Program-made: the position numbers and the translations under genes | Notes under the pieces: model-generated | Seen by the model: only the letters and a program-made list of their open reading frames with translations | Told to the model about the DNA's origin: nothing | The model's database searches: none | Shown: positions 45,879 through 55,716 of the stretch, one piece after another | Position numbering within the stretch: position 1 is the first letter of the stretch | How the letters are laid out: every line of letters starts with the position of its first letter | Assembly (NCBI GenBank): GCA_019638275.1 | Contig: JAHBUC010000001.1 | Span: forward strand, 434,001 to 498,000 | Length of the DNA stretch: 64,000 bases | Direction: 5' to 3' | DNA from: Cyclobacteriaceae bacterium | GTDB taxonomy: Bacteria > Bacteroidota > Bacteroidia > Cytophagales > Cyclobacteriaceae

Positions 45879-48325
45879 TACCGGATATTATTTCCAATTC
45901 TAATGATATCAGCAAAAACACCGGCAGCGGTAACTTCTGCACCTGCACCGGGCCCGCGGATGACCATGGGCCGTTCACTATAGCGAGCGGTGATGAACTG
46001 AATGATGTTATCACTTCCCGACAAGGAATAGAATGCATGATCGTTCCCAACGGCAGCAAGGCCGACCTTGATCTTGCCATCGTTCAACGATGCCTGGTAG
46101 CGGAGTTTTTTCTGTTGGCGCTCCGCTTCCAATCGAAGTTGGTCAAAATAATCATCTGATTCTTTTAATCGCTCGAGAAATTCATCCGATGTAAGTTCAC
46201 CGGTACAATTTTCCGGAACAAGGCTCTCCACCGTTACATCCGATAACTCCAGTTTCAACCCGGTCTCTCGCGCCAGGATAAGGATTTTACGCGCCACATC
46301 TATTCCGCTCAGGTCATCGCGCGGATCGGGTTCGGTATACCCCAAAGCTTTTGCTTCGGCCACTACATCACTAAATCGCTTGCCGGCCGTGAATGACGAA
46401 AAGATATAATTCAATGTGCCGCTCAGCACGGCTTCAATCCGTTGCACGGAATCGCCACTTAACAGCAAATCGTTTAAGGTGTTGATTACCGGTAACCCTG
46501 CGCAAACATTGGTTTCATACAAAAACTGAATGCCATGATCGCGAACGGTTTTACGAATGGAGGCATACGAATCGTAAGCTGCTGAGTTTGCTTTTTTATT
46601 GGGTGTTACAATCGCAACATTCTCAGCCAACAACGATTCATAAACAGAGGCCACGGCTTCGCTGGCGGTGCAGTCGATGCAAATACTGTTGGGAAGGTTG
46701 TAATGAATAATGGTCTCTTTGAACGCTTCCAGGCTAGCTTCATTCCCATGATCGTTAAGTTGTTGTAAAGCGCCATCTACTGCAATACCATCTTGATTCA
46801 ATAGCATTTTACGACTGTTGGTAAGTCCTACAAGCTTAATTTCAAGATTGTTGAATGTGAGCAGTTTATTGAGTTGCTGATGAATTTGTTGTATTAATGT
46901 TTTTCCGATCAGTCCGGTGCCAATTAAAAACAAGTGAATGGTTTTTGTGTTTGACAGAAAGAAAGCATCGTGTAGAGCGGATAGAGCTTTTGCTGTATCA
47001 TTTTTAGAAATAACAGCGGAGATATTTCGCTCGGATGAGCCTTGTGCTATGGCCACCACATTAATCCCATTTTTCCCCAGGGCAGAAAACATTCTTCCGC
47101 TGGTACCGGAATGGTGCTTCATACCATCGCCTACCAAGGCAATGATGCTCAGGTTGTCGTTCAGTTCAATGCCATCAATTCGTTTGCTGCTGATCTCATA
47201 TTCAAATTCCTTCTCGATTGCTTTTTTAGCTTTTCCTGCCTGATACTTTTCCACAGCAAGACAGATGGAATGTTCCGATGACGCCTGGCTGATCAGGATA
47301 ACATTTATTTTCTCCTGTGCCAATGCACCGAACAGCCTCATCGAAACACCCACTACACCAACCATGCCACTGCCCTGTATGTTTAACAAGCAAATGGTAT
47401 CAATGGATGAAATGCCTTTTATTAATTTTCCATTTGTGCTTTGTGCGCTGATACGCGTTCCGCGACCATTGGGGTTGAACGTATTTTTTATCCAAATGGG
47501 GATATGATGAGCCATGGCCGGCCGCATAGTAGAAGGAAAGATTACTTTAGCGCCAAAGTGTGAGAGCTCCATGGCTTCTTCGTAACTTAACTCGGGTACC
47601 GTAAACGCTTTCTTAACTTGCTTTGGATTGGCCGTAAGTATGCCATCTACATCGGTCCAGATTTCAAGTGATTCTGCTTTCAACGCACCGGCCACTAGTG
47701 CTGCGGTATAATCAGAACCACTTCGACCTAACGTAGTGGTTTCACCTGATTCAGAAGAAGCAATAAAACCGGTAACGATTTGGATTTTTTTATGTTGATT
47801 GAAATGATCAACAATGCGCTTGTTGGTAATTTCAAAATCAACTTGTGCCGAGCCAAACTGATCGTCTGTACAGATCACCTGTCGTGCATCCAGAAATTCG
47901 GCATCGATACTTTGTTCGCGCATGGCTTCGCTGATGATGTAAGCACTAATGCGTTCACCAAAGCTCATGATATAATCCAGCGTACGGGGTGTGCGTTCTT
48001 TCACCAGGTAAACACCGTGCAGTACATCTTCAAGAGCATTGAATTGAATGGCAACCTGCGCAAGGATTCCACTTTGTCTGGAGATGGAAATCAGATTACG
48101 TACAGCATTGAGGTGCTGGTCGACCAGCCGGGCAAGTTCTGCTTTGTACTCAAGATTGCCGTTCAGCGCCAGCTGACTGCAATGAATGAGTTGATCGGTA
48201 ACGCCACCAAAGGCTGAGAACACTACGGCCATTTCACCCGGTAGTTTATTTTTTATGATGGCGATTACCTGCTTAATCCGCTCCGGGGTTCCTACGGATG
48301 AACCTCCGAATTTTAAGATGTTCAT
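45878..48325 (-). CDS. thrA: Bifunctional aspartokinase / homoserine dehydrogenase
   Basis: 815 residues with both ends of the aspartate to homoserine route. N-terminal kinase: MNILKFGGSSVGTPERI, then TTLGRSGSDYTAALVAGAL near 210. ACT domains follow at about 310-460 (MVGVVGVSMRLFGALAQEKINV, GMKHHSGTSGRMFSALGKNGINV). Homoserine dehydrogenase begins about 470 (IHLFLIGTGLIGKTLIQQI) with ANKKAN-type NKKANS and GTLNYIF, and ends near DIIRIGNNIR. Both activities are probably inhibited by threonine through the ACT region, as in E. coli ThrA. First gene of thrABC, preceded by the Thr-rich leader at 48420-48500. Confidence 0.97.
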   Translation of the reverse strand: MNILKFGGSSVGTPERIKQVIAIIKNKLPGEMAVVFSAFGGVTDQLIHCSQLALNGNLEYKAELARLVDQHLNAVRNLISISRQSGILAQVAIQFNALEDVLHGVYLVKERTPRTLDYIMSFGERISAYIISEAMREQSIDAEFLDARQVICTDDQFGSAQVDFEITNKRIVDHFNQHKKIQIVTGFIASSESGETTTLGRSGSDYTAALVAGALKAESLEIWTDVDGILTANPKQVKKAFTVPELSYEEAMELSHFGAKVIFPSTMRPAMAHHIPIWIKNTFNPNGRGTRISAQSTNGKLIKGISSIDTICLLNIQGSGMVGVVGVSMRLFGALAQEKINVILISQASSEHSICLAVEKYQAGKAKKAIEKEFEYEISSKRIDGIELNDNLSIIALVGDGMKHHSGTSGRMFSALGKNGINVVAIAQGSSERNISAVISKNDTAKALSALHDAFFLSNTKTIHLFLIGTGLIGKTLIQQIHQQLNKLLTFNNLEIKLVGLTNSRKMLLNQDGIAVDGALQQLNDHGNEASLEAFKETIIHYNLPNSICIDCTASEAVASVYESLLAENVAIVTPNKKANSAAYDSYASIRKTVRDHGIQFLYETNVCAGLPVINTLNDLLLSGDSVQRIEAVLSGTLNYIFSSFTAGKRFSDVVAEAKALGYTEPDPRDDLSGIDVARKILILARETGLKLELSDVTVESLVPENCTGELTSDEFLERLKESDDYFDQLRLEAERQQKKLRYQASLNDGKIKVGLAAVGNDHAFYSLSGSDNIIQFITARYSERPMVIRGPGAGAEVTAAGVFADIIRIGNNIR

Positions 48326-48340
48326 AATACTTATTTTAGA

Positions 48341-48422
48341 TGCCTTGAAAAATAATCATAAGAGCAGCGCGACTCCTGGAGAAGCCCTGACGAATAGGGA
48401 ATATGGTGGTGATGACGGGTTA
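48341..48422 (-). promoter_or_regulatory. Thr operon leader RNA, attenuator candidate
   Basis: Between the leader stop and thrA the RNA can form ACGGG-GTAA-CCCGT over the stop codon (about 48413-48426), CCCT...AGGG, and GGCTTC-TCCA-GGAGTC. A competing weak hairpin AGGAGT-CGCGCT-GCTCTT is followed by ATGATTATTTTT (48347-48359) and ends 34 bases before the thrA ATG, like the ilv and leu hairpins. I cannot settle which pairings form, so the terminator itself is uncertain. Confidence 0.4.
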
Positions 48423-48500
48423 CCCCGTAATAGTAGTATATGTGCAAGCTGTAGCCGTGATGGCTGCCGTGTTGGTGATGATGGTTGCTTGCGTTAACAT
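48420..48500 (-). CDS. thrL: thr operon leader peptide (26 residues)
   Basis: ATG at 48500, TAA at 48422-48420. Ten of 26 codons are Thr and four are Ile (MLTQATIITNTAAITATACT, then YTTITG). This is the composition expected for a leader that senses charged tRNA-Thr and tRNA-Ile, as in enteric thrL. AAGG lies about 13 bases upstream. It sits 94 bases upstream of thrA and 64 bases downstream of the ilvA stop, on the same strand. In another frame the same bases give a His-rich run, which is a shadow. Confidence 0.85.
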   Translation of the reverse strand: MLTQATIITNTAAITATACTYTTITG

Positions 48501-48550
48501 GGTGTTGAATTACCTTAATTTTATATTGATATCCAAAATTTGTTTTTAAC

Positions 48551-48566
48551 AAGAAATTGGTTTCTT
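48551..48566 (-). terminator. Weak hairpin at the ilvA stop
   Basis: AAGAAA, loop of four, TTTCTT overlaps the ilvA stop. An A/T-rich 6-bp stem without a proper T run; a weak end for the ilv transcript at best. Confidence 0.3.
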
Positions 48567-49815
48567 AAATAATATACTCAAAAAGATTTTCATGCTGATT
48601 AATAGCCGTGAAGTTCAGTTGATGTTCATGCATACGGGCACGAAGCAGTTCAAAATCTTCCCGCGACTTCACTTCAATACCCACCAGTGCAGGCCCTGTT
48701 TCCTTATTGTGCTTCTGGATGAATTCAAAACGCACAATATCATCGGTTGGCCCTAGTATGTGGTTTACAAACTCTTTCAGGGCGCCTGGGCGTTGTGCAA
48801 ACCGGATGATGAAATAATGCTTTAAGCCTTCATACAGGAGTGATCGTTCTTTGATCTCCTGCATGCGGTCGATGTCGTTGTTCCCACCACTTACTATGCA
48901 CACCACTTTTTTCCCTTCAATTTTATCCTGATACTGTTCCAGTGCGGCAATGCTCAACGCTCCTGCCGGCTCAGCAACAATCGCATCTTCATTATAGAGC
49001 TGCAGGATAACTGAACTAACCTTGCCTTCGGGTATCAACAGCATTTCATGAATAAAGTCCTTGACATATGAAAAGGTAATGTTGCCCACTTTCTTAACCG
49101 AAGCGCCATCGACAAAACGCTGTATGGATTCCAGAACAACTGGTTTCCCCTTTTTCAAGGCTTCCGTCATGGATGGGGCGCCCTGGGGCTCAACACCGAT
49201 GATTTTTGTGTTGGGAGAGAATGTTTTGAAATAGCTGCCCACGCCTGCACAGAGACCACCGCCCCCAATGGGAATAAAAATGTAATCAATACCTGACAAC
49301 TCTTCTCCGATTTCAATCCCCATACTGCCCTGGCCTTCAATTATTTTATGATGATCGAACGGGGGTACGAAAACTTTGTTGAATTCCGCTGCGTGCTGAA
49401 GCGCATGTTCCTGACATTCGTCAAACGTATCGCCAACCAGCACAATATCAATCTGATTACCACCAAACATTTTAACCTGGTTGATCTTTTGTTTGGGTGT
49501 AATGCTGGGCATGTAGATGGTGCCGTGTATGTTCAGCAGTTTACACGAAAAGGCAACACCTTGAGCATGATTGCCGGCACTGGCACACACAATACCTCGA
49601 CTCCTTTCTTCTTTCGTTAAACCCTGGATGAGGTTATACGCACCGCGTATTTTATAAGAGCGCACTACCTGAAGATCTTCACGCTTCAAATAGATCTCAG
49701 CCTTAAACCGCTCTGAAAGTTTGCGATGAAACTGCAAAGGAGTTTTGAGCACAACGTCTTTGAGTGTTTCGTGTGCCTTAGTAATATCTAAGTATGATGC
49801 AGTTTTTTCTTTCAT
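48565..49815 (-). CDS. ilvA: Threonine ammonia-lyase (biosynthetic type)
   Basis: PLP enzyme giving 2-oxobutanoate from threonine, the entry to isoleucine. 416 residues. PLP lysine K55 in VRSYKIRGAYN; CASAGNHAQGVAFS; glycine loop PIGGGGLCAGVGSY. The C-terminal part (from about 330, YFIIRFAQRPGALKEFVNHILG) is a single ACT-like regulatory domain, as in the short form of IlvA, so isoleucine or valine control is likely. Last gene of the ilv group and next to thrABC, which supplies its substrate. Confidence 0.94.
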   Translation of the reverse strand: MKEKTASYLDITKAHETLKDVVLKTPLQFHRKLSERFKAEIYLKREDLQVVRSYKIRGAYNLIQGLTKEERSRGIVCASAGNHAQGVAFSCKLLNIHGTIYMPSITPKQKINQVKMFGGNQIDIVLVGDTFDECQEHALQHAAEFNKVFVPPFDHHKIIEGQGSMGIEIGEELSGIDYIFIPIGGGGLCAGVGSYFKTFSPNTKIIGVEPQGAPSMTEALKKGKPVVLESIQRFVDGASVKKVGNITFSYVKDFIHEMLLIPEGKVSSVILQLYNEDAIVAEPAGALSIAALEQYQDKIEGKKVVCIVSGGNNDIDRMQEIKERSLLYEGLKHYFIIRFAQRPGALKEFVNHILGPTDDIVRFEFIQKHNKETGPALVGIEVKSREDFELLRARMHEHQLNFTAINQHENLFEYII

Positions 49816-49877
49816 TTTTATTGGACTTTAGACGCAAGTAGCAAGACACAAGAATCTATCTTACTACTTATGTCTAC
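49816..49877. repeat. Word-repeat spacer between ilvC and ilvA
   Basis: The spacer is made of variants of AAGTAG, AGACACAAG, AAGTAGCAAG and their partial complements (ACTACTTATGTCTACTT). It reads as a decayed tandem word array. Confidence 0.4.
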
Positions 49878-50948
49878 TTAGTTAATCATACTTTCCTCCA
49901 CACCGGCCTTCTCCGGTCTCAACTTACGTACAGCCGCACCTGCCTGCCACAGTTCACTTTCACGAAGTGCTGCCAACTCCTCTCCAAGTTTTTCACGGTA
50001 GTCGGGTTTGCTGCACGTATCGATGGTGCGTTTTGCTTCTTTTCCACTGGCTACACTTTCGTAGAGTTCTTTGAATACAGGAAGTGTGGCTTCTTTGAAT
50101 CGTTTCTTCCAATCAAGTGCACCGCGCTGCGCTGTGGTGGAGCAGTTGGCGTACATCCAATCCATGCCGTTTTCCGCTACCAGCGGCATTAAACTCTGTG
50201 TTAACTCTTCTACCGTTTCGTTGAAAGCTTCGGAAGGCGAGTGCCCTTTCGAACGCAGTACTTCATACTGCGCTTCAAAGATTCCGGCAATGGCGCCCAT
50301 GAGGGTGCCGCGTTCACCGGTAAGGTCGGAGTACACTTCTTTTTTGAAATCCGTTTCGAACAAATAACCAGACCCCACACCAATACCCAGTGCAATTGCT
50401 TTTTCACGTGCTTTTCCCGAAGCATTCTGATAGATAGCGTAGCTGGAGTTGATGCCTTTGCCTTGAAGGAATAATCTGCGTACAGATGTGCCTGAACCTT
50501 TTGGTGCCACTAATATCACATCCACATCGGCAGGAGGAGTAATTCCGGTTTGATCATTAAAGGTGATGCCGAAACCATGAGAGAAATACAGGGTCTTTTC
50601 TTTTGTAAGAAGTGGCTTAATGGTTGGCCACGAGGCAATCTGTCCTGCATCAGAAAGTAGAAATTGTAGGATGGTTCCTTGCCTGGCTGCTTCTTCAATT
50701 TCAAATAGGGTTTCACCCGGAACCCAGCCGTGTTCTACAGCTTTATTCCAGGATTTACTGCCTTTGCGTTGCCCCACAATCACATTGAATCCATTATCGC
50801 GCAAATTCAATGCTTGTGCGGGTCCTTGTACCCCGTATCCGAGAATGGCAATGGTTTCGTTGCGCAGAACTTCCAATGCCTTATCCATCGGAAATTCTTC
50901 GCGGGTTACCACTTCTTCAATTGTTCCTCCAAAATTTATTTTAGCCAT
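49878..50948 (-). CDS. ilvC: Ketol-acid reductoisomerase
   Basis: Isomerises and reduces acetolactate or acetohydroxybutyrate with NADPH. 356 residues, the class I length. N-terminal Rossmann loop AILGYGVQGPAQALNLRDNG near 34-53 and VIVGQRKGSKSW, where Arg and Ser suit NADPH. The C-terminal knotted domain carries YSDLTGERGTLMGAIAGIFEAQYE (metal-binding Asp and Glu) and NCSTTAQRGALDW. In the ilv group. Confidence 0.95.
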   Translation of the reverse strand: MAKINFGGTIEEVVTREEFPMDKALEVLRNETIAILGYGVQGPAQALNLRDNGFNVIVGQRKGSKSWNKAVEHGWVPGETLFEIEEAARQGTILQFLLSDAGQIASWPTIKPLLTKEKTLYFSHGFGITFNDQTGITPPADVDVILVAPKGSGTSVRRLFLQGKGINSSYAIYQNASGKAREKAIALGIGVGSGYLFETDFKKEVYSDLTGERGTLMGAIAGIFEAQYEVLRSKGHSPSEAFNETVEELTQSLMPLVAENGMDWMYANCSTTAQRGALDWKKRFKEATLPVFKELYESVASGKEAKRTIDTCSKPDYREKLGEELAALRESELWQAGAAVRKLRPEKAGVEESMIN

Positions 50949-50993
50949 GTTTAATGTGTTTATGTTCGTCTGTGTTTATGTGCTTATGTTTGC
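50949..50993. repeat. Word-repeat spacer between ilvN and ilvC
   Basis: On the minus strand the spacer repeats CATAAACACA-type words: CATAAGCACATAAACACAGA then ACATAAACACATTAAAC. It is another short tandem repeat in a spacer of this operon. Confidence 0.4.
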
Positions 50994-51287
50994 TCAAGCT
51001 ACTTGCTTGCTATTCTTTAAACTGATTTCGGTGTAAACTGAACTGCCTTCATAGTATACCGCACTTTCTACTTCAATCAGTTTTTCCAATTGATGTTTTA
51101 CCTTTTCGATCATGTCTGGCGTAGTGTGTAGCAGCATGGTTGCTCCACCTCTCCGAAAATCATTTTCATCTTCATGGGCTACCAATCTTTTTATACGCAC
51201 GCGTCTTCTGTTTAACACATTGATGATCCGGTTCAGAATCGAAAAGTTGTTATCCGCAGCAACTTCTATGGTGAAATCCTGTTTCAT
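50994..51287 (-). CDS. ilvN: Acetolactate synthase small (regulatory) subunit
   Basis: 97 residues from the ATG at 51287, overlapping the ilvB stop by four bases (ATGA). An ACT domain: [36 protein letters not shown] in two parts. The second domain of longer IlvH is absent, so this is the short type. It should confer valine feedback control on IlvB. A longer frame upstream to 51407 lies inside ilvB and is not used. Confidence 0.9.
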   Translation of the reverse strand: MKQDFTIEVAADNNFSILNRIINVLNRRRVRIKRLVAHEDENDFRRGGATMLLHTTPDMIEKVKHQLEKLIEVESAVYYEGSSVYTEISLKNSKQVA

Positions 51288-53044
51288 GTTGTTGTTGATT
51301 TTGGTGATTCCAATAATATTTCGCCAATTCCGGCACCGGTTGGCACCATCGGAAAAACATTTTCTTCCTTCTCTACGTGCACATCGAGCAGGTACGGCCC
51401 GGTACACTCAAGCATTTCCTTCAGTGCGTTCCGTAATTCATTTCGCGAAGAAATTTTTTTACCCGGAATGCCATACGCATCGGCAAGTGCGGTGAAGTCA
51501 GGATTTTGCAACTCAGTAAATGAGTAACGTTTCTCAAAAAACAACTGTTGCCACTGCCGTACCATGCCCAGAAAGTTGTTGTTCAAAATGAGCATCTTCA
51601 CCGGAATGTTGTACTGCATGATGGTGCCTAATTCCTGAACAGTCATTTGAAATCCGCCATCGCCAATAACGGCAACCACTTGCTTTTCGGGTTGAGCTAC
51701 CTTGGCCCCTACAGCTGCAGGCAATGCAAAGCCCATAGTACCTGCGCCACCTGAAGTCACGTTGGTTCGTGTGTCTTTAAAGGGGTAGTATCGTGAAGCT
51801 ACCATCTGGTGCTGCCCAACATCGGTTACAATGATGGCCTCACCTTTGGTTAATTCAGAAAGTTCACGGATTACTTCACCCATTTTCAACGAATCCGACA
51901 ACGGGTAAAAGTCAAACTGGATGACTTTTTCGTGTTCTTTTCTTGCTGCTTCACGAAACTTCTCACACCAAACAGCATGGTTATTCTTTTTTATAAATGG
52001 AAGCAATGCTTGCAAAGCTTCTTTGGCATCGGCATGAATGCCTACATCTGCTTTAATAATTTTATTGATCTCGGCTTTATCGATTTCAATATGAATTACT
52101 TTCGCCTGCTTCGCATATTTTGAAACATTGCCCGTTACCCGATCATCAAACCGCATGCCGATGGCAACCAGTACATCACATTCGTTTGTTAAAATATTCG
52201 GGCCATAGTTGCCATGCATACCCAGATACCCAACATAATTCGGATGATGAACCGGCATAGCGGAAAGTCCGAGTAGCGTAGCCGCCACCGGAATGTTTGC
52301 TTTTTCTGAAAGGGCGATCAATTCCTTCGAAGCATTGCTCAACAATACACCTTGTCCGCAAAGAATGTACGGACGCTCAGCGTTATTAATCAGATCAGCA
52401 GCCTTTTCAAGTTCTGTATGATCGAGCAAAGGTTTTGGTGAATAGGTACGAATGTGATGACACTGCTCGTATTCAAACTCATCCATCATTTCAAATTGCG
52501 CATTCTTGGTAATGTCGATCACTACCGGGCCGGGTCTTCCGCTTCGCGCGATGTAAAACGCTTTTGCTACTTGTGAAGCAATATCCGATGCCTTGCTGAT
52601 CTGGACATTCCATTTGGTAACCGGCAACGTAGTGTTGATCACATCCATTTCCTGAAAGGCATCAGTGCCGAGTAAATGCTCGGCCACCTGCCCCGTAATG
52701 CAAACCACCGGAGTTGAATCAATCAGTGCATCAGCCAAACCGGTGATGAGGTTGGCGGCACCGGGACCAGAAGTAGCTATCGCCACACCTGTTTTTCCAG
52801 ATACGCGCGCGTAGCCTTGTGCCGCGTGAATGGCGCCCTGCTCATGGCGAACTAAATAATGTTTTAGTTTATCGTGATAGGAGTGAAGCGCATCGTAAAC
52901 CGGCATGATGGCGCCACCTGGATAACCGAAGAGAGTATCCACACCTTCAGCCACGAGGCAGCGCAGCAAGGCTTCTGATCCCGAAATTTTTTTCTTCGGT
53001 TCAGTTGGTAAACTTTTCTTATGCTTCGTCAGTAACGCATCCAT
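51284..53044 (-). CDS. ilvB: Acetolactate synthase large subunit
   Basis: TPP- and FAD-dependent synthase giving acetolactate or acetohydroxybutyrate. 586 residues. TPP-enzyme parts are clear: [20 protein letters not shown] near the start (with the Glu in [20 protein letters not shown]), [20 protein letters not shown], and the TPP motif [31 protein letters not shown] in two blocks. Its start overlaps the end of ilvD by 26 bases, and its stop overlaps ilvN. Confidence 0.96.
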   Translation of the reverse strand: MDALLTKHKKSLPTEPKKKISGSEALLRCLVAEGVDTLFGYPGGAIMPVYDALHSYHDKLKHYLVRHEQGAIHAAQGYARVSGKTGVAIATSGPGAANLITGLADALIDSTPVVCITGQVAEHLLGTDAFQEMDVINTTLPVTKWNVQISKASDIASQVAKAFYIARSGRPGPVVIDITKNAQFEMMDEFEYEQCHHIRTYSPKPLLDHTELEKAADLINNAERPYILCGQGVLLSNASKELIALSEKANIPVAATLLGLSAMPVHHPNYVGYLGMHGNYGPNILTNECDVLVAIGMRFDDRVTGNVSKYAKQAKVIHIEIDKAEINKIIKADVGIHADAKEALQALLPFIKKNNHAVWCEKFREAARKEHEKVIQFDFYPLSDSLKMGEVIRELSELTKGEAIIVTDVGQHQMVASRYYPFKDTRTNVTSGGAGTMGFALPAAVGAKVAQPEKQVVAVIGDGGFQMTVQELGTIMQYNIPVKMLILNNNFLGMVRQWQQLFFEKRYSFTELQNPDFTALADAYGIPGKKISSRNELRNALKEMLECTGPYLLDVHVEKEENVFPMVPTGAGIGEILLESPKSTTT

Positions 53045-54698
53045 CGGCAGCTGTTTTTACTTGTTTGGCATATTTTAAAAGCACTCCGCTTTTTACGCGC
53101 AAGGCCGGTTGTTTCCAGTCGGCTTTTCGTTTGGCAAGTGCGGCATCATCTACCCGTAAATTGATTTCGTGTTTGGTGGCATCAATTTCAATCTCATCTC
53201 CATCTTCAACAAGCGCCAATATTCCTCCATCAAAGGCTTCGGGTGTAATGTGGCCGACAACAAATCCATGTGTGCCGCCTGAAAATCTTCCATCGGTTAT
53301 TAAGGCTACATGCTTGCCCAAGCCCGTTCCCATTATGGCAGAAGTTGGTTTTAACATCTCCGGCATACCGGGCGCGCCTTTCGGCCCAACGTAGCGGATC
53401 ACCACCACATCGCCTTCTTTTACTTTTCCGTTTTGAATGCCATCGATCAATTCAAATTCGCCATTGAACACACGCGCTTTTCCCTGGAATACATTACCTT
53501 CTTTTCCACTGATCTTGGCCACCGACCCTTTCTCTGCCAGGTTGCCGTATAAAATCTGTATGTGGCCCGTTGATTTGATGGGTTGTTCTACAGGTCGTAT
53601 TACATCTTGTTCATGGAAATTGAGTTTGTGTGCGTGTGCTACATTTTCTTCTACCGTTTTACCGGTAACCGTTATGCAATCGCCATGAAGGAATCCTTTT
53701 TCAAGCAGGTAGCGCATAACGGAGGGTACACCGCCAACGCGGTGTACATCCCCCATCAGGTACTTGCCGCTGGGTTTCAAATCGCCCAGCACCGGAGTTT
53801 TATCAGAGAGGGTTTGAAAGTCTTCTTGTGTGATGGAGACGCCAACGGCTTTGGCCATCGCGATGAGGTGCAGTACGGCATTTGTACTTCCGCCAAGCGC
53901 CATCACTACGGTAATCGCATTTTCAAAAGCCTTGCGTGTCATGATGTCGCGGGGCTTAAGGTCGAGTTTTAACAGGTTGAAAATTGCCTTGCCTGCTTCA
54001 TGGCACTCTTTCGATTTTTCCTGGCTTAAAGCCGGATTGGAAGAAGAGTAGGGTAGTGCCATACCCAACACTTCAATTGCTGAAGCCATAGTGTTGGCCG
54101 TATACATGCCACCGCATGCACCAGCGCCCGGGCATGCATGTTGAATGATGCCCTTATAATCTTCATCGGATAATTTGTTGGCGAGTTTTTCACCCAGCGC
54201 TTCAAAAGCCGAAACGATGTTCAGTTCTTTTCCTTTCCAGTTTCCACCGGCAATCGTGCCGCCATATACCATAATGGATGGTCGGTTTAACCTGCCCATT
54301 GCAATGAGTGAGCCCGGCATGTTTTTGTCGCAGCCAACTACGGCAATCAACCCATCGTAATAATGTGCGTTACACACGGCTTCAATGGAGTCGGCAATGA
54401 TTTCACGACTCACAAGCGAATAGCGCATGCCTTCTGTTCCATTGCTGATGCCATCACTAACGCCAATCGTGTTGAATACCAATCCCACCAGTTCATTATC
54501 CCATACAGCTGTTTTTACTTCCTGCGCCAGTTTGTTCAAATGCATGTTGCAGGTGTTGCCATCAAAGCCTGTGCTTACAATACCTACCTGTGCTTTGGTA
54601 AGGTCGTGTTCCGTCAGGCCAATGCCATACAACATCGCCTGCGATGCGGGCAGCGTTGGGTCTTGTGTGATGGTGCGACTGTATTTATTTAAGGGCAT
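53019..54698 (-). CDS. ilvD: Dihydroxy-acid dehydratase
   Basis: Iron-sulfur dehydratase giving the branched 2-oxo acids. 559 residues. Motifs: [21 protein letters not shown] with the first cluster Cys near 123, [23 protein letters not shown] near 190, and [21 protein letters not shown] near 467. Second gene after ilvE, 20 bases downstream. Confidence 0.96.
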   Translation of the reverse strand: MPLNKYSRTITQDPTLPASQAMLYGIGLTEHDLTKAQVGIVSTGFDGNTCNMHLNKLAQEVKTAVWDNELVGLVFNTIGVSDGISNGTEGMRYSLVSREIIADSIEAVCNAHYYDGLIAVVGCDKNMPGSLIAMGRLNRPSIMVYGGTIAGGNWKGKELNIVSAFEALGEKLANKLSDEDYKGIIQHACPGAGACGGMYTANTMASAIEVLGMALPYSSSNPALSQEKSKECHEAGKAIFNLLKLDLKPRDIMTRKAFENAITVVMALGGSTNAVLHLIAMAKAVGVSITQEDFQTLSDKTPVLGDLKPSGKYLMGDVHRVGGVPSVMRYLLEKGFLHGDCITVTGKTVEENVAHAHKLNFHEQDVIRPVEQPIKSTGHIQILYGNLAEKGSVAKISGKEGNVFQGKARVFNGEFELIDGIQNGKVKEGDVVVIRYVGPKGAPGMPEMLKPTSAIMGTGLGKHVALITDGRFSGGTHGFVVGHITPEAFDGGILALVEDGDEIEIDATKHEINLRVDDAALAKRKADWKQPALRVKSGVLLKYAKQVKTAADGCVTDEA

Positions 54699-54717
54699 TA
54701 CGTATGGCTGCTTTACT

Positions 54718-55605
54718 CTAGATTATTACATGACTAAAAGTTTTATCCAACACCTGTGATTTGTAGGCTTCCTGGATAATACTTCCGAGGCTATCCTTCC
54801 AATCTTTTGCAAATGGCTTGGCATCAATCGATTCAATACCTACAACTTCGGCTGCAGTTCCACAGAGAAAAGCACTGTCGGCACCAGCCAATTCTTCGGG
54901 TTTGAATTGTTTTTCCTGAACAGGGATATCAAGCTCTTTGCAAATGTTGATTACTGTTGATCGTGTAATGCCAGGAAGGATGTGACCCAATGGAGGTGTG
55001 TACAACACACCATCTTTTTCAAAAAAGAAATTGGCCCCAGGTGCTTCTGCTACATGGCCATGCATATCAAGCATAAGGGCTTCATCATAGCCGCGTACTT
55101 TTGCTTCGCTTGTTGCGAGAATAGAATTTACATAATGCCCGGTTATTTTTGCGTCAACCTTAACTGAGTTTGGATTCGGACGCTGATACGATGAGACACA
55201 AAGCTTCAACAAATTATCGCCCAGGTATTTTCCCCACTCCCAAACAGCAATCATAATGTACACTTCCTTAGGCGCGGTAAGCGACATATTCGGACTGCAG
55301 TATACCAACGGACGGATGTAGGCGTCTTTTAATTTGTTTTTGTCGAGGAGTTTGTAGGTGACTTGTATAAGCTCTTCGGTATCGTAATCGAACGGAATGC
55401 CAACGGAAATGCAGCTGTGGCGTAAGCGTTCGTAGTGTTCGTACGCTTTAAAGATTTTTGTTCCCTGCGTTGTGTTGTAGGCGCGAATGCCTTCAAAAGC
55501 TCCGTATCCGTAGTGTAGTGTCTGGCTGTATAAATCCGTTGAGGCGTCTGTGGCTTTGATGAATTTTCCGTTGAGGTAAAGAACTGTGTTTTTTGTGTAG
55601 TACAT
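54718..55605 (-). CDS. ilvE: Branched-chain amino acid aminotransferase (short, bacterial type)
   Basis: 295 residues from the ATG at 55605; a start eight codons upstream is less likely. Fold-type IV PLP enzyme for the last step of Ile, Val and Leu synthesis. Marks are [34 protein letters not shown] lysine near 153 in [19 protein letters not shown], and [13 protein letters not shown]. First gene of the ilv transcript, 37 bases behind the attenuator hairpin. It is a paralogue of the long enzyme at 34882-35946. Confidence 0.95.
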   Translation of the reverse strand: MYYTKNTVLYLNGKFIKATDASTDLYSQTLHYGYGAFEGIRAYNTTQGTKIFKAYEHYERLRHSCISVGIPFDYDTEELIQVTYKLLDKNKLKDAYIRPLVYCSPNMSLTAPKEVYIMIAVWEWGKYLGDNLLKLCVSSYQRPNPNSVKVDAKITGHYVNSILATSEAKVRGYDEALMLDMHGHVAEAPGANFFFEKDGVLYTPPLGHILPGITRSTVINICKELDIPVQEKQFKPEELAGADSAFLCGTAAEVVGIESIDAKPFAKDWKDSLGSIIQEAYKSQVLDKTFSHVII

Positions 55606-55635
55606 ATAACAATTGTTAGTTTGGATCAACCTGTT

Positions 55636-55675
55636 TAAAACAAAACCGCCCCGATGGTTTTCATCGAGGCGGTTT
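55636..55675 (-). terminator. ilv attenuator terminator
   Basis: On the minus strand AAACCGCCTCGATG (55675-55662) pairs with CATCGGGGCGGTTT (55656-55643), 14 bp with one T-G wobble, loop AAAAC, then TGTTTTAAAC. It lies after the Ile/Val-rich leader peptide and 37 bases before ilvE, where it would stop transcription when branched amino acids are plentiful. Confidence 0.9.
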
Positions 55676-55716
55676 GTGTTAGTTACTTTATATAGTCAAT
55701 CACCATCGCCCCGATG
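55647..55716 (-). promoter_or_regulatory. ilv attenuator: antiterminator pairing region
   Basis: The 10 bases CATCGGGGCG occur twice on the minus strand: at 55716-55707, inside the last codons of the leader peptide, and at 55656-55647, as the 3' arm of the terminator. The first copy can therefore pair with the terminator 5' arm CGCCTCGATG (10 bp, one G-U) and block termination. A ribosome at the leader stop (55702-55700) would cover the first copy; one stalled at the early Ile/Val codons would not. This is classic attenuation logic, deduced from sequence. Confidence 0.8.

Noticed and set aside
48331..48552. A 73-residue His-rich minus-strand reading frame
   Set aside because: Its His runs come from the ACC/ATC codons of thrL read out of frame; the thrL frame explains the composition and position.
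51288..51407. Longer N terminus for ilvN
   Set aside because: The 40 extra residues lie inside ilvB and resemble no ACT protein; the ATG at 51287 overlaps the ilvB stop properly.
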